A DNA stretch of 64,000 nucleotides from an uncultured Eubacterium sp. (GTDB taxonomy: Bacteria > Bacillota > Clostridia > Oscillospirales > Acutalibacteraceae): contig UQCC01000002.1 in assembly GCA_900539325.1 (NCBI GenBank), positions 124,001-188,000 of the forward strand. Reading direction: 5' to 3'. The translations under genes and the position numbers were made by a program. Shown here piece by piece: positions 26,204 to 34,679 of the stretch. Below the pieces are notes generated by a model that saw nothing but the letters and a program-made list of their open reading frames with translations, was not told the origin of the DNA and ran no database searches. Position 1 is the stretch's first letter. The number at the start of each line of letters is the position of its first letter.

Positions 26204-27379
26204 ATGACAGAGTATAAGTTGAAATACGGATGTAACCCAAACCAAAATCCGGCAAGAATCCATATGGACGGCAAAGAACTTCCGTTCACCGTTCTCAACG
26301 GTGCGGCAGGCTACATCAATTTGCTTGACGCCTTTAATTCATGGCAGCTTGTCAAGGAACTCAAAGAGGCAACAGGACTTCCGAGTGCCGCAAGCTTCAA
26401 GCATGTTTCGCCGGCAGGTGCGGCAGTTGCCCAACCGCTTGACGAAGCAGACAGAAAAGTTTGTATGGTTCCCGACGGTCTTGAGCTTTCTCCGATTGCA
26501 CAGGCTTATGTAAGAGCAAGAAGCACGGACAGACAGTCATCATTCGGTGATTTTGTTGCTCTTTCGGACGAGTGTGACGAATCGGTTGCACAGTTCCTTA
26601 TGAAAGAGGTATCGGACGGTATCATTGCTCCGTCATACAGCGACAAGGCGCTTGAACTTCTCAAATCAAAACGCAGAGGCAACTTCCTCATCATCCAAAT
26701 GGACCCTGATTATGTTCCCGAAGAGATGGAAACAAAGCAGGTTTTCGGCATTAAGTTTGAGCAAAAACGCAACAATGCAAAAATCACTATGGATTTGTTT
26801 GACGATATGCCGACAAAGGTTAAGAAAATTCCCGAAATCGCAAAAATCGACTTGCTCATTTCTATGATTACACTCAAATATACACAGTCAAATTCCGTTG
26901 TTTACGCACAGGGCGGTCAAACCCTCGGCGTCGGTGCAGGTCAGCAGAGCAGAATTCTCTGCACAAGAATGGCAGGCTCAAAGGCGGATATGCTTTGGCT
27001 CAGAAGAAACGAAAAAGTGCTCAATCTTCCGTTTGTTGACGGCATAAGAAAATGCGACGCCGACAACGCTATTGACCTTTATATTTCTGATGATTACGAG
27101 GAACTTCTCAAAGACGGCGTATGGCAAAGATACTTTACCGTTAAGCCTGAACCGTTTACGGCAGAAGAAAAAGCCGCATGGCACGAAAAGATGGACAATG
27201 TTGCTCTCGGCTCGGATGCGTTCTTCCCGTTTGAAGACAATATCGAGCGTGCCGTTAAGTCTGGCGTTAAATACATCGCACAGCCGGGCGGTTCGGTAAG
27301 AGATGAGAATGTTATTGAATGTTGCGACAAGTACGGCATTGCAATGGCAATGACAGGAATTCGTTTGTTCCATCACTAA
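26204..27379 (+). CDS. Stand-alone AICAR formyltransferase (PurH C-terminal domain type)
   Basis: Transfers a formyl group from 10-formyltetrahydrofolate to AICAR, the penultimate step to IMP. The 391 residues cover only the transformylase half of classical PurH. Key motifs are LKYGCNPNQNPA, SFKHVSPAGAAVA (catalytic Lys-His), STDRQSSFGDFVALS, YTQSNSVVYAQGGQTLGVGAGQQSR and the C-terminal GSVRDENVIECCDKYGIAM. The IMP cyclohydrolase (MGS-like) domain that normally precedes it is absent, so IMP ring closure must come from another gene outside the window. GGAG upstream sets the start. It lies just before purA, with a palindromic element between. Confidence 0.9.
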   Translation: MTEYKLKYGCNPNQNPARIHMDGKELPFTVLNGAAGYINLLDAFNSWQLVKELKEATGLPSAASFKHVSPAGAAVAQPLDEADRKVCMVPDGLELSPIAQAYVRARSTDRQSSFGDFVALSDECDESVAQFLMKEVSDGIIAPSYSDKALELLKSKRRGNFLIIQMDPDYVPEEMETKQVFGIKFEQKRNNAKITMDLFDDMPTKVKKIPEIAKIDLLISMITLKYTQSNSVVYAQGGQTLGVGAGQQSRILCTRMAGSKADMLWLRRNEKVLNLPFVDGIRKCDADNAIDLYISDDYEELLKDGVWQRYFTVKPEPFTAEEKAAWHEKMDNVALGSDAFFPFEDNIERAVKSGVKYIAQPGGSVRDENVIECCDKYGIAMAMTGIRLFHH

Positions 27380-27388
27380 AATATTTTG

Positions 27389-27443
27389 CGGGAGGATAAT
27401 CCTCCCCTACAAATCAAAACCATAGGGGCGAACCGGGTTCGCC
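27389..27443. repeat. Composite palindromic intergenic element
   Basis: Two palindromes lie side by side: GGGAGGAT-A-ATCCTCCC (27389-27405) and GGCGAACC-G-GGTTCGCC (27427-27443). CCCCTA at 27403-27408 can also pair with TAGGGG at 27423-27428, giving alternative folds. Related copies occur at 28761-28780 and, degenerate, at 32896-32915. It resembles REP-like intergenic repeats. Confidence 0.65.
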
Positions 27444-27469
27444 TAATATAAATTCTAAGGAGAATAAAA

Positions 27470-28744
27470 ATGGTACGAGCAATAGTAGGCGCCAACTGGG
27501 GCGACGAAGGCAAGGGTAAAATCACAGATATGTTCGCTGAAAAGAGCGACATCGTTATTCGTTTTCAGGGCGGTGCAAACGCAGGTCACACCATCATCAA
27601 TGAGCACGGCAGATTTGCACTTCACTTGATGCCGTCAGGTGTGTGCTATGACCACACAACCTGCATCATCGGCAACGGTGTTGCACTTGACATCAACAAG
27701 TTTATTTCTGAACTTGAAGATATTAAAAAGGCAGGACTTAATCCAAAGCTTCTTGTAAGCAACAGAGCGCAAATCCTTATGCCATATCACATTTTACTTG
27801 ACACATACGAGGAAGAAAGACTCGGCAAAAACGCATTTGGTTCAACAAAGAGCGGTATTGCACCTTTCTTCTCGGACAAATATTCAAAAATCGGTATTCA
27901 GGTTAACGAACTTTTTGATGATGAAACTCTCAAAGCAAAGCTCAAGAACATCTGCACACTCAAAAACCTCACTCTTGAACATGTTTACCACAAGCCGCTT
28001 CTCAGCGAAGAAGAACTTTACAACACCTGCGTAGAGTACAGAGAAAAGATTGCACCATATGTTTGCGACACTCACAAGTACATTGCACAGGCACTCAAAG
28101 ACGGCAAAAACATTTTGCTTGAAGGTCAGCTCGGCACTCTTAAAGACCCTGATTTCGGCATTTATCCAATGGTTACATCATCATCAACACTTGCAGGCTA
28201 CGGCTGTGTAGGTGCCGGCATTCCGCCTCACGAGGTTAAGGACATCGTTGTTGTAACAAAGGCATACTCATCTGCTGTAGGTGCAGGCGAATTTGTATCC
28301 GAAATTTTCGGTGACGAGGCTCAGGAACTCCGTATCCACGGCGGCGACAAGGGCGAATTCGGTGCAACAACAGGCAGACCGAGAAGAGTAGGTTGGTTTG
28401 ACTGCGTTGCTTCTCGCTACGGCATTGAATGTCAGGGTGCAACACAGGTTGTTATGACCGCTCTCGACTGCCTCTCATATCTTGAAGAAATCAAGGTTTG
28501 CGTTGGCTACGATATTGACGGCGAAGTAACAAAAGACTTCCCGACAACATCTGTGCTCAAAAAGGCAAAGCCGGTGTTCAAAACCCTTAAAGGCTGGCAC
28601 TGCGACATCAGGGGCATCAAGGAATTTGACAAGCTCCCTAAGGAAGCACAGGACTATGTTCTCTTTATTGAAAACGAACTCGGCCACAAGATTAATATGG
28701 TATCAAACGGCCCTGAAAGAGAAGCAATCATTCACAGAGATTAA
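27470..28744 (+). CDS. purA: Adenylosuccinate synthetase
   Basis: Joins IMP and aspartate using GTP to make adenylosuccinate, the first committed step to AMP. The 424-residue protein carries the N-terminal GTP loop VGANWGDEGKGKITD with catalytic Asp, the catalytic His in GGANAGHTI, SGIAPFFSDKY, LLEGQLGTLKDPDFGIYP, AVGAGEFVSE and TGRPRRVGWFDCVASRYG. The classical Pro-Tyr-Val-Thr-Ser segment reads YPMVTSSS, a mild variant. AAGGAG precedes the ATG. With purL and the AICAR transformylase it makes this stretch a loose purine locus, though each gene has its own flanking repeats. A terminator formed by a repeat copy follows. Confidence 0.94.
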   Translation: MVRAIVGANWGDEGKGKITDMFAEKSDIVIRFQGGANAGHTIINEHGRFALHLMPSGVCYDHTTCIIGNGVALDINKFISELEDIKKAGLNPKLLVSNRAQILMPYHILLDTYEEERLGKNAFGSTKSGIAPFFSDKYSKIGIQVNELFDDETLKAKLKNICTLKNLTLEHVYHKPLLSEEELYNTCVEYREKIAPYVCDTHKYIAQALKDGKNILLEGQLGTLKDPDFGIYPMVTSSSTLAGYGCVGAGIPPHEVKDIVVVTKAYSSAVGAGEFVSEIFGDEAQELRIHGGDKGEFGATTGRPRRVGWFDCVASRYGIECQGATQVVMTALDCLSYLEEIKVCVGYDIDGEVTKDFPTTSVLKKAKPVFKTLKGWHCDIRGIKEFDKLPKEAQDYVLFIENELGHKINMVSNGPEREAIIHRD

Positions 28745-28760
28745 TAATTTAAAATTTTGT

Positions 28761-28788
28761 AGGGGCGAACTGTGTTCGCCTCTTTTTT
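28761..28788 (+). terminator. Intrinsic terminator of purA built from a repeat copy
   Basis: GGCGAAC pairs with GTTCGCC (28764-28770 with 28774-28780) around TGT, followed by TCTTTTTT. The sequence matches the second palindrome of the 27389-27443 element. Confidence 0.75.
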
Positions 28789-28827
28789 CTGCAATAAAAT
28801 AATACTTTATCTAATAATAAATTGTTA

Positions 28828-28856
28828 TTGAAATACTGTACCTTAAAATATATAAT
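28828..28856 (+). promoter_or_regulatory. Predicted promoter giving a leaderless clc transcript
   Basis: TTGAAA (28828-28833), 17 bases, TATAAT (28851-28856). The clc start codon ATG is at 28863, seven bases past the -10 box, where transcription should begin. No ribosome binding site lies between. Confidence 0.7.
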
Positions 28857-28862
28857 ATAAGT

Positions 28863-30452
28863 ATGAGAGAGCAAAAGAAGTTAAACACAATCAGAAAAAT
28901 TAAATCAAAAAACAGCGAAGCCTTCTTTCTTGTGATAAGAGGGCTTGAAGTAGGCTTGTTTGCCGGACTTATTGCCGTACTGTACAGATATATGTTGTCC
29001 GTAGCGGAGGATGGACTCAACAAAGTTTTAACATTTATCCACGGCAGTTGGTGGAAAATCGCAATATGGTTTGGCATTTTGTGGCTTATCGGCACATTTG
29101 TTTGCTACATCATCAAGTGGGAGCCGGCTTCGGGCGGTTCCGGCATTCCGCAGGTTACGGGCGAAGTTAAAGGCAGAATGTCGCCGTCATGGTGGAAGGT
29201 GCTTGTTGCAAAGATTATCGGCGGCACAGCCTCGGTATTTGCAGGACTTTCGCTCGGCAGAGAAGGTCCGAGTGTTCAACTCGGCGGTATGGCGGCAAAA
29301 GGTATTGCAAAAATCACAAAGGCAGACAAAACCACCGAGCTCCGTATGATTTCGTGCGGTGCAGGTGCAGGTATGGCGGCGGCATTTAACGCTCCGCTTA
29401 CCGGAATTATGTTTGTGCTTGAAGAAATACATCACTCGTTTGACAAAAACATTCTTTGTATGGGCATTGTGGCAACCGTTGTTGCCGACTATGTGTCAAA
29501 GCTGTTTTTCGGTCAAAGCACAATTTTCAGCTACGACACGGTTAATTTTCCGCTGAAATATTACTGGATTTTGATTTTACTTGGCATAATCATCGGTCTT
29601 TCAGGTGTTGGATATACCAAAATTATGCTCAAATTACAAGACACCTTTAAGGCAATAAAAAAAGTTCCCAACACAGTCAAGCTTCCGCTTGTTTTCGTTT
29701 TCAGCGGAGTTGTGGGACTTGTCTGCCCTCAGGTGCTTTGCGGCGGTCACTCAATGGTTGAGTTTTTGATGAACGAAAAGCCGGGCTTCGGCGTTATGTT
29801 TGGACTGTTGGTTGCAAAATTTTTGTTCGGTGCAATCTGCTTTGCGTGCGGCGCACCGGGCGGAACGCTTTATCCTCTGTGTATTTTGGGTACATATCTC
29901 GGTGCGGCGTTCGGCTCAATAGCACTTCAAATCACGGGACTTCCGGACGGACTTTGGCAGGAATTTGCCGTTATCGGCATGGCAGGATTTTTCTCTGCCA
30001 CCATCAAAAGCCCGATTACAGGCGTTGTTTTGGTGTTTGAGCTTACGGGTAATATGAACAACATTTTGCCGCTTGTAACGGTTGCACTGATAAGCTATGC
30101 GGTGTCTAACCTTTTGGGCAGCGAACCGATATACGAAGCTCTCCTTGCAAGGATTTCCACACCGACAAGCGAAAATCAGGGAAGCGAAATTTCAAAAAGA
30201 GAAAAAATCATCAAATCATTTGTTATTCCGACCGGAAGCGACCTTGCCGACAAAAAAATCAAAGATATTGATTGGGGCAGGCATGCTCTTATCATCACGG
30301 TTGAACGAGGTGAGGACAGCATAACCCCTAACGGTGATGTTGTGCTGAAAGCCGGGGACGAAATAGTATTTTTGGTGTCGCAAAGGCGACTTGCAAAAAC
30401 AAGTGAACATCTTGAAGAACTGTTTGAAGACCGATACAAACCGTCAACATAA
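28863..30452 (+). CDS. ClC-family chloride transporter with C-terminal TrkA-C-like domain
   Basis: A 529-residue membrane protein of the ClC family. The anion-site loops are present: GGSGIPQVTGEVKG (about residue 90), GREGPSVQLGG with the gating Glu (about 140) and a later hydrophobic helix with LEEIHHSF, whose Glu fits the internal proton site of Cl-/H+ exchangers. About ten to twelve helices run to about residue 430, followed by a cytosolic RCK/TrkA-C-like domain (HALIITVERGEDSITPNGDV, LKAGDEIVFLVS). The ATG at 28863 appears to be the transcript's first codon. The next Met, about 45 residues in, would remove a membrane helix. Exchange activity is inferred from the two Glu residues. Confidence 0.88.
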   Translation: MREQKKLNTIRKIKSKNSEAFFLVIRGLEVGLFAGLIAVLYRYMLSVAEDGLNKVLTFIHGSWWKIAIWFGILWLIGTFVCYIIKWEPASGGSGIPQVTGEVKGRMSPSWWKVLVAKIIGGTASVFAGLSLGREGPSVQLGGMAAKGIAKITKADKTTELRMISCGAGAGMAAAFNAPLTGIMFVLEEIHHSFDKNILCMGIVATVVADYVSKLFFGQSTIFSYDTVNFPLKYYWILILLGIIIGLSGVGYTKIMLKLQDTFKAIKKVPNTVKLPLVFVFSGVVGLVCPQVLCGGHSMVEFLMNEKPGFGVMFGLLVAKFLFGAICFACGAPGGTLYPLCILGTYLGAAFGSIALQITGLPDGLWQEFAVIGMAGFFSATIKSPITGVVLVFELTGNMNNILPLVTVALISYAVSNLLGSEPIYEALLARISTPTSENQGSEISKREKIIKSFVIPTGSDLADKKIKDIDWGRHALIITVERGEDSITPNGDVVLKAGDEIVFLVSQRRLAKTSEHLEELFEDRYKPST

Positions 30453-30469
30453 GCACAAGGAGACGCACT

Positions 30470-32890
30470 ATGACTTTTAAGGACAAATTCAACGACAAAA
30501 TCGGAAAAATCGTTACAAAATTCACATCTGTTTCTCAAGACGAAAACGGAAATACCGATGTTGAAAAAACAATCACCGACGGTATGCCCGAACTTGCCCG
30601 TCAGGCAGCGGCAGAAGGTGCTGTTTTGTTGAAAAACGACAATGTTTTGCCGCTTAAAGAGGGTACAACCGTGTCACTTTTCGGCAGAACATACAAAGAT
30701 TATTTCTTTGTAGGCTACGGAAGCGGCGGCGATGTCATCAGACCGTACAACATTGACATTGCCGAAGGCATAGAAAACTGCGACAAGCTGAATCTTAATT
30801 ACACGCTTCACAACATTTATACGGAATGGCGAGAGAAAAACCCTGTATCGCACGGTTACTGGGCACATTGGCCGCTGAGATATTGGGAAATGCCGCTCAG
30901 TGATGAAACCGTTAAAAATGCCCGTGCAAACAGCGATGTTGCGGTGGTTACAATCGGTCGTTCATCGGGCGAGGACAGAGATTGCGACCTTGAAAACGGC
31001 AGTTATTTTCTTCACGATGAAGAAATTGAAATGCTCGACCTTGTGACATCTTATTTTGAAAAAGTGGTTGTTCTGCTCAATGTGGGCAACATCATCGATA
31101 TGAGCTGGGTTAAGCACTACGGCGACAAAATCGGTGCGATAATGTATGTTTGGCAAGGCGGAATGGAAAGCGGCAATGCCGTTGCCGACCTGCTTTGCGG
31201 CAATGTTAACCCATGCGGAAAACTCACCGACACCATTGCAAGAAACTACTATGATTATCCGTCATCGGCACAGTTTGGCAACAAAAAAGCAAACGAATAC
31301 ACCGAGGATATTTTTGTAGGTTACAGATATTTTGAAAGCTTTGCCAAGGAAAAGGTGCTTTATCCTTTCGGCTTCGGTTTGAGCTACACAACCTTTGACA
31401 TCAAGTGCGACAAAGCAGAAGCAAACGGCAACGGCTTTGATTTTGAATTTACCGTTACAAATACGGGCGACCTTGCCGGCAAAGAAACCGTTCAGCTTTA
31501 CCTAAACAAGCCTTGCGGAAAGCTCGGCAACCCGAAAAGAATTTTGGTTGACTTTGCAAAAACCGACCTCATCGAGCCAAACGGCAGTCAAAAATTGACT
31601 ATGAGCGTTGATATGTATCAGTTGACATCATACGACGACTGCGGCTCAACAAACAACGCAAGCGCATATGTAACCGAAAAGGGCGAATACGATTTTTATG
31701 CGGGAAGCAATGTCAGGTCAGCCGAAAAGGTGTTTACATATTATCAGGAAAACACCGAGGTTTGGGAACAGTTGAAGCAAGTTTGTGCGCCTAAATCGGA
31801 CTTTCTTGTTTGGCGTGCGGAAGAAAAGCACGGCAATTACTTCCTAAGCACAAAAATGGTTGCGAAGGAAAAATACGACCTTGCAACAAGAATTCTCAAC
31901 AATCTCCCTACCGACATTGAGCAAACGGGCGACAAGGGAATCAAACTTCAAGATGTAAAAGACGGCAAGGCAACACTTGACGAATTTGTGGCACAGCTTG
32001 ACAATGTTGAACTTGAAGCAATCACAAGAGGCGACTACAAAATGAATTCGCCGCTCGGTGCAAAAGGCAACGCCGGAGCATACGGCGGTGTGCTTGAAAG
32101 TCTGCGTGAAAAAGGTGTTAAGCCGATTATCACAACAGACGGTCCGTCAGGCATAAGAATTTTATCGTGTTGTTCACTTTTGCCTATCGGCACGCTTCTT
32201 GCCTGCACATTTGATACAAAACTTGTTGAAAAGCTGTATTCAATCATTGCAAAGGAAATGAAAGAAAAAGGCAGTGATGTGCTCCTTGCTCCGGGTATGA
32301 ATATCCACAGAAATCCGCTTTGCGGCAGAAACTTTGAATATTTCTCCGAAGACCCGTATGTAAGCGGCAAAATGGGTGCGGCTTGCGTAAGGGGTATTCA
32401 GTCGCTCGGCGGTTCTGCGTGTCCAAAGCACTTTGCGTGCAACAATCAGGAACTTACACGCACCACAAACGATTCGCAAGTCAGCGAGCGTGCACTGCGT
32501 GAAATCTACCTCAAAGCGTTTGAAATCTGCGTAAAAGAGGCTCACCCTAAAAATATTATGACTTCATACAACAAGATAAACGGCGTGTGGAGCCATTACA
32601 ACTACGACACCTGCGTAACCGTTTTGCGTAACGAATGGGGTTACGAAGGCAATGTTATGACCGACTGGTGGATGCACCCGTCAAAGAGCATTGAATTCCC
32701 TAAAATGCGTGACCAGGCATACAGAGTGAGAAGCGGCGTAAATGTGCTTATGCCGGGCGGTGAAAGAGTTACAAACGGCAAGCCGGACGGTACATTGTTT
32801 GCAACACTCGGCAAACCGTTTGGTATTACCGTCGGCGAGGTTCAGGAAAGTGCAAAATGGGTACTCAAATCCGTTATGGAAATTGAATAA
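30470..32890 (+). CDS. Glycoside hydrolase family 3 protein, domain-permuted
   Basis: A probable beta-glucosidase or related exo-glycosidase of 806 residues. The GH3 domains are in reversed order. The alpha/beta sandwich that is normally C-terminal comes first (ARQAAAEGAVLLKNDNVLPL, about residue 40), then an Fn3-like domain (FEFTVTNTGDLAGKETVQLY, about 325-420), and the TIM barrel comes last (ITTDGPSGIR, APGMNIHRNPLCGRNFEYFS, CPKHFACNNQE). The nucleophile Asp is in GNVMTDWW (about residue 730). This order is known from Ruminococcus albus and Butyrivibrio beta-glucosidases. It has no signal peptide, so it is cytoplasmic. AAGGAG precedes the ATG, 17 bases after clc, suggesting one message. Confidence 0.9.
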   Translation: MTFKDKFNDKIGKIVTKFTSVSQDENGNTDVEKTITDGMPELARQAAAEGAVLLKNDNVLPLKEGTTVSLFGRTYKDYFFVGYGSGGDVIRPYNIDIAEGIENCDKLNLNYTLHNIYTEWREKNPVSHGYWAHWPLRYWEMPLSDETVKNARANSDVAVVTIGRSSGEDRDCDLENGSYFLHDEEIEMLDLVTSYFEKVVVLLNVGNIIDMSWVKHYGDKIGAIMYVWQGGMESGNAVADLLCGNVNPCGKLTDTIARNYYDYPSSAQFGNKKANEYTEDIFVGYRYFESFAKEKVLYPFGFGLSYTTFDIKCDKAEANGNGFDFEFTVTNTGDLAGKETVQLYLNKPCGKLGNPKRILVDFAKTDLIEPNGSQKLTMSVDMYQLTSYDDCGSTNNASAYVTEKGEYDFYAGSNVRSAEKVFTYYQENTEVWEQLKQVCAPKSDFLVWRAEEKHGNYFLSTKMVAKEKYDLATRILNNLPTDIEQTGDKGIKLQDVKDGKATLDEFVAQLDNVELEAITRGDYKMNSPLGAKGNAGAYGGVLESLREKGVKPIITTDGPSGIRILSCCSLLPIGTLLACTFDTKLVEKLYSIIAKEMKEKGSDVLLAPGMNIHRNPLCGRNFEYFSEDPYVSGKMGAACVRGIQSLGGSACPKHFACNNQELTRTTNDSQVSERALREIYLKAFEICVKEAHPKNIMTSYNKINGVWSHYNYDTCVTVLRNEWGYEGNVMTDWWMHPSKSIEFPKMRDQAYRVRSGVNVLMPGGERVTNGKPDGTLFATLGKPFGITVGEVQESAKWVLKSVMEIE

Positions 32891-32895
32891 CAGCA

Positions 32896-32915
32896 TAGGG
32901 TGAACTGTGTCGCCT
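32896..32915 (+). repeat. Degenerate copy of the TAGGGGCGAAC repeat
   Basis: TAGGGTGAACTGTGTCGCCT differs from the 28761-28780 copy by small changes that break the palindrome. No T-run follows, so it is a weak terminator at best. Confidence 0.5.
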
Positions 32916-32925
32916 CAAAAAAAGG

Positions 32926-32954
32926 TTGATATTTGTTTATCAATGTATTATACT
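32926..32954 (+). promoter_or_regulatory. Predicted sigma-A promoter of fba
   Basis: TTGATA (32926-32931), 17 bases, TATACT (32949-32954). TATAGGAG precedes the start codon at 33008. Confidence 0.65.
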
Positions 32955-33007
32955 ATTGATGAATGAGTAGGAATACTCAAATTTTAACAATATAGGAGAG
33001 TAAAATT

Positions 33008-33871
33008 ATGTTAGTTTCCGCTACAGAAATGCTTAAAAAAGCAAAAGAAGGCCACTATGCAGTTGGTCACTTCAATATTAACAACCTTGAATGGACAAAG
33101 TCTATTCTTCTCACTGCACAGGAACTCAACAGCCCTGTAATCTTGGGTGTATCAGAGGGTGCAGGCAAATATATGACAGGCTTTAAGACCGTTGCGGCTA
33201 TGGTTAAGGCTATGGACGAAGAACTCGGTATCACAGTACCTGTTGCACTTCACCTTGACCACGGCACATACGAAGGTTGCTACAAGTGCATCAAGGCAGG
33301 CTTCACATCAATTATGTTTGACGGTTCACACTATCCAATCGAGGAGAATGTTGCAAAGACAACAGAACTTGTAAATGTTGCCCACAACCTCGGTCTTTCA
33401 ATCGAAGCTGAAGTTGGTGCAATCGGCGGTGAAGAAGACGGCGTTATCGGTGCAGGCGAATGTGCTGACCCTAACGAATGCAAGATGATTGCAGACCTCG
33501 GCGTTGATATGCTTGCTGCAGGTATCGGCAACATCCACGGTAAGTACCCTGCAAACTGGGCAGGTCTTTCATTTGAAACTCTTGACGCTGTTCAGCAAAA
33601 GACAGGCGCTATGCCACTCGTTCTTCACGGCGGTACAGGTATTCCTGACGATATGATTAAGAAGGCTATCGACCTCGGCGTTTCAAAGATTAATGTAAAC
33701 ACAGAATGCCAGCTTGTATTCCAGGAAGCAACCCGTGCTTACATCGAATCAGGTAAGGACAAAGAAGGCAAGGGCTTTGATCCTCGTAAGCTTCTCGCTC
33801 CGGGTGCACAGGCTATCTGCGACAAAGTTAAGGAAAAGATGGAACTCTTCGGTTCTATAAACAAAGCATAA
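33008..33871 (+). CDS. fba: Fructose-bisphosphate aldolase, class II
   Basis: Zinc-dependent glycolytic aldolase that splits fructose 1,6-bisphosphate into DHAP and glyceraldehyde 3-phosphate. The 287-residue protein shows the zinc ligands in HLDHGTYEGC (about residue 82), the Glu in EAEVGAIGG, the His in GIGNIHGKYP (about 180) and VLHGGTGIPDDM (about 208). INVNTECQ forms the phosphate-binding loop. It is monocistronic, with its own promoter and a strong terminator. Codon choice is more biased (GGT, CTC, AAG) than in neighbours, as expected for an abundant enzyme. Confidence 0.95.
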   Translation: MLVSATEMLKKAKEGHYAVGHFNINNLEWTKSILLTAQELNSPVILGVSEGAGKYMTGFKTVAAMVKAMDEELGITVPVALHLDHGTYEGCYKCIKAGFTSIMFDGSHYPIEENVAKTTELVNVAHNLGLSIEAEVGAIGGEEDGVIGAGECADPNECKMIADLGVDMLAAGIGNIHGKYPANWAGLSFETLDAVQQKTGAMPLVLHGGTGIPDDMIKKAIDLGVSKINVNTECQLVFQEATRAYIESGKDKEGKGFDPRKLLAPGAQAICDKVKEKMELFGSINKA

Positions 33872-33883
33872 GTTTAAAATTGC

Positions 33884-33914
33884 AAAGTCTCCTCATTTTG
33901 AGGAGACTTTTTTT
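33884..33914. terminator. Strong intrinsic terminator of fba
   Basis: A 12-bp perfect stem (33884-33895 with 33899-33910), a three-base loop and seven T. It abuts the stop codon (33913-33915) of the convergent small gene and may serve both strands. Confidence 0.88.
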
Positions 33915-34095
33915 ACATAAACGATGCAACGGTGTCTGCAATGTCCGACATTTTGTTCATCGTTTTTTTCATAAATTTTTTGGTTGATGACGAAGTGGAA
34001 TTTGAGCAACAGCTTCCTGCAACTGCCGCAACAGAGCAGAGTGCAAGCGTTGCACCGATGCACTTCATCATTATTTTTGATGTTTTGACATTCAT
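33913..34095 (-). CDS. Small exported or membrane-anchored protein of unknown function
   Basis: A 60-residue protein. It has a short basic N-terminus (MNVKTSKIMMK), one hydrophobic segment (CIGATLALCSVAAVAGS) with a lipoprotein-like Cys pair (GSCCSNS), a Ser/Thr-rich linker and an amphipathic C-terminus (KKFMKKTMNKMSDIADTVAS). Codons upstream in frame extend to 34140, but ATG 34095 has GGAGG seven bases before it. That ribosome binding site lies in the arm of a long imperfect hairpin. It may ride on the folate operon transcript, since folK ends 90 bases upstream and no good promoter is visible. I do not recognise the family. Confidence 0.65.
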   Translation of the reverse strand: MNVKTSKIMMKCIGATLALCSVAAVAGSCCSNSTSSSTKKFMKKTMNKMSDIADTVASFM

Positions 34096-34100
34096 AAAAA

Positions 34101-34178
34101 TACCTCCGTTTTCATTACAGCGTTTTTGCCTTGTCGGCAATAATAGTTTGTGCTTTTGGCTGTAATATAACAGAGGTA
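34101..34178 (-). promoter_or_regulatory. Leader hairpin that could hide the ribosome binding site of the small gene
   Basis: Three nested inverted repeats lie between folK and the small gene: TACCTC/GAGGTA (34101-34106 with 34173-34178), ATTACAGC/GCTGTAAT (34114-34121 with 34159-34166) and TTGCC/GGCAA (34126-34130 with 34136-34140). The outer arm contains most of the GGAGGT ribosome binding site (34102-34107 on the opposite strand). Folding would block translation. No T-run follows, so it is not a standard terminator. Confidence 0.5.
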
Positions 34179-34184
34179 ATTTTT

Positions 34185-34673
34185 TTATTTTATATCAATT
34201 TTGTCTGCAATTCTGACGAATTGACCGTCAATTTCTTCCGCTGATTTTAGGAATTTATTTCCAAAAAATTCGCCGTTCGGGAACAGTTCCAAAAGCGGTT
34301 CAAGAACAAATCTGCGCTCTAAATACCGAGGATGAGGGCAAACAAGATTTTCGCTGTTTATAACCTTATCTTCCGCAAAAATGAGGTCAATATCCAAAAC
34401 TCTCGGACCGTCTTTAATCACTCTTATTCTGCCGAAGCCCGCTTCAATGCCGAGGCACACGCCGAGCATTTCGTGAGGGTCAAGACCGCTTTCAACAAGA
34501 ACAACGGCGTTGTAAAAATCGTCCTGTTCGGCATAACCGACCGGCTCCGTTTCGTAAATCGAGGAACAGGCAATAACCGAAGTTTTTGGAACAAGATTGA
34601 TTGCCTCAACCGCATTGTCGATATTTTCTTTTCTGTTACCGATATTTGTACCTATCGCAAGAACATAAGTCAT
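34185..34673 (-). CDS. folK: 2-amino-4-hydroxy-6-hydroxymethyldihydropteridine pyrophosphokinase
   Basis: Transfers pyrophosphate from ATP to 6-hydroxymethyl-dihydropterin, making the substrate of dihydropteroate synthase. The 162-residue protein begins TYVLAIGTNIGNRKENID. It has the pterin contact SSIYETEPVGYAEQDDFYN, the metal-binding DGPRVLDIDLIFAE (about residue 93) and PHPRYLERRFVLEPLLEL (about 117). It is the last gene of the folate run, six bases after folB. Confidence 0.93.
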   Translation of the reverse strand: MTYVLAIGTNIGNRKENIDNAVEAINLVPKTSVIACSSIYETEPVGYAEQDDFYNAVVLVESGLDPHEMLGVCLGIEAGFGRIRVIKDGPRVLDIDLIFAEDKVINSENLVCPHPRYLERRFVLEPLLELFPNGEFFGNKFLKSAEEIDGQFVRIADKIDIK

Positions 34674-34679
34674 AATTTT

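Noticed and set aside
29187..29435. Cys/His-rich minus-strand frame within clc
   Set aside because: It is antisense to conserved ClC pore motifs and lacks a ribosome binding site; the composition reflects the complementary codons.
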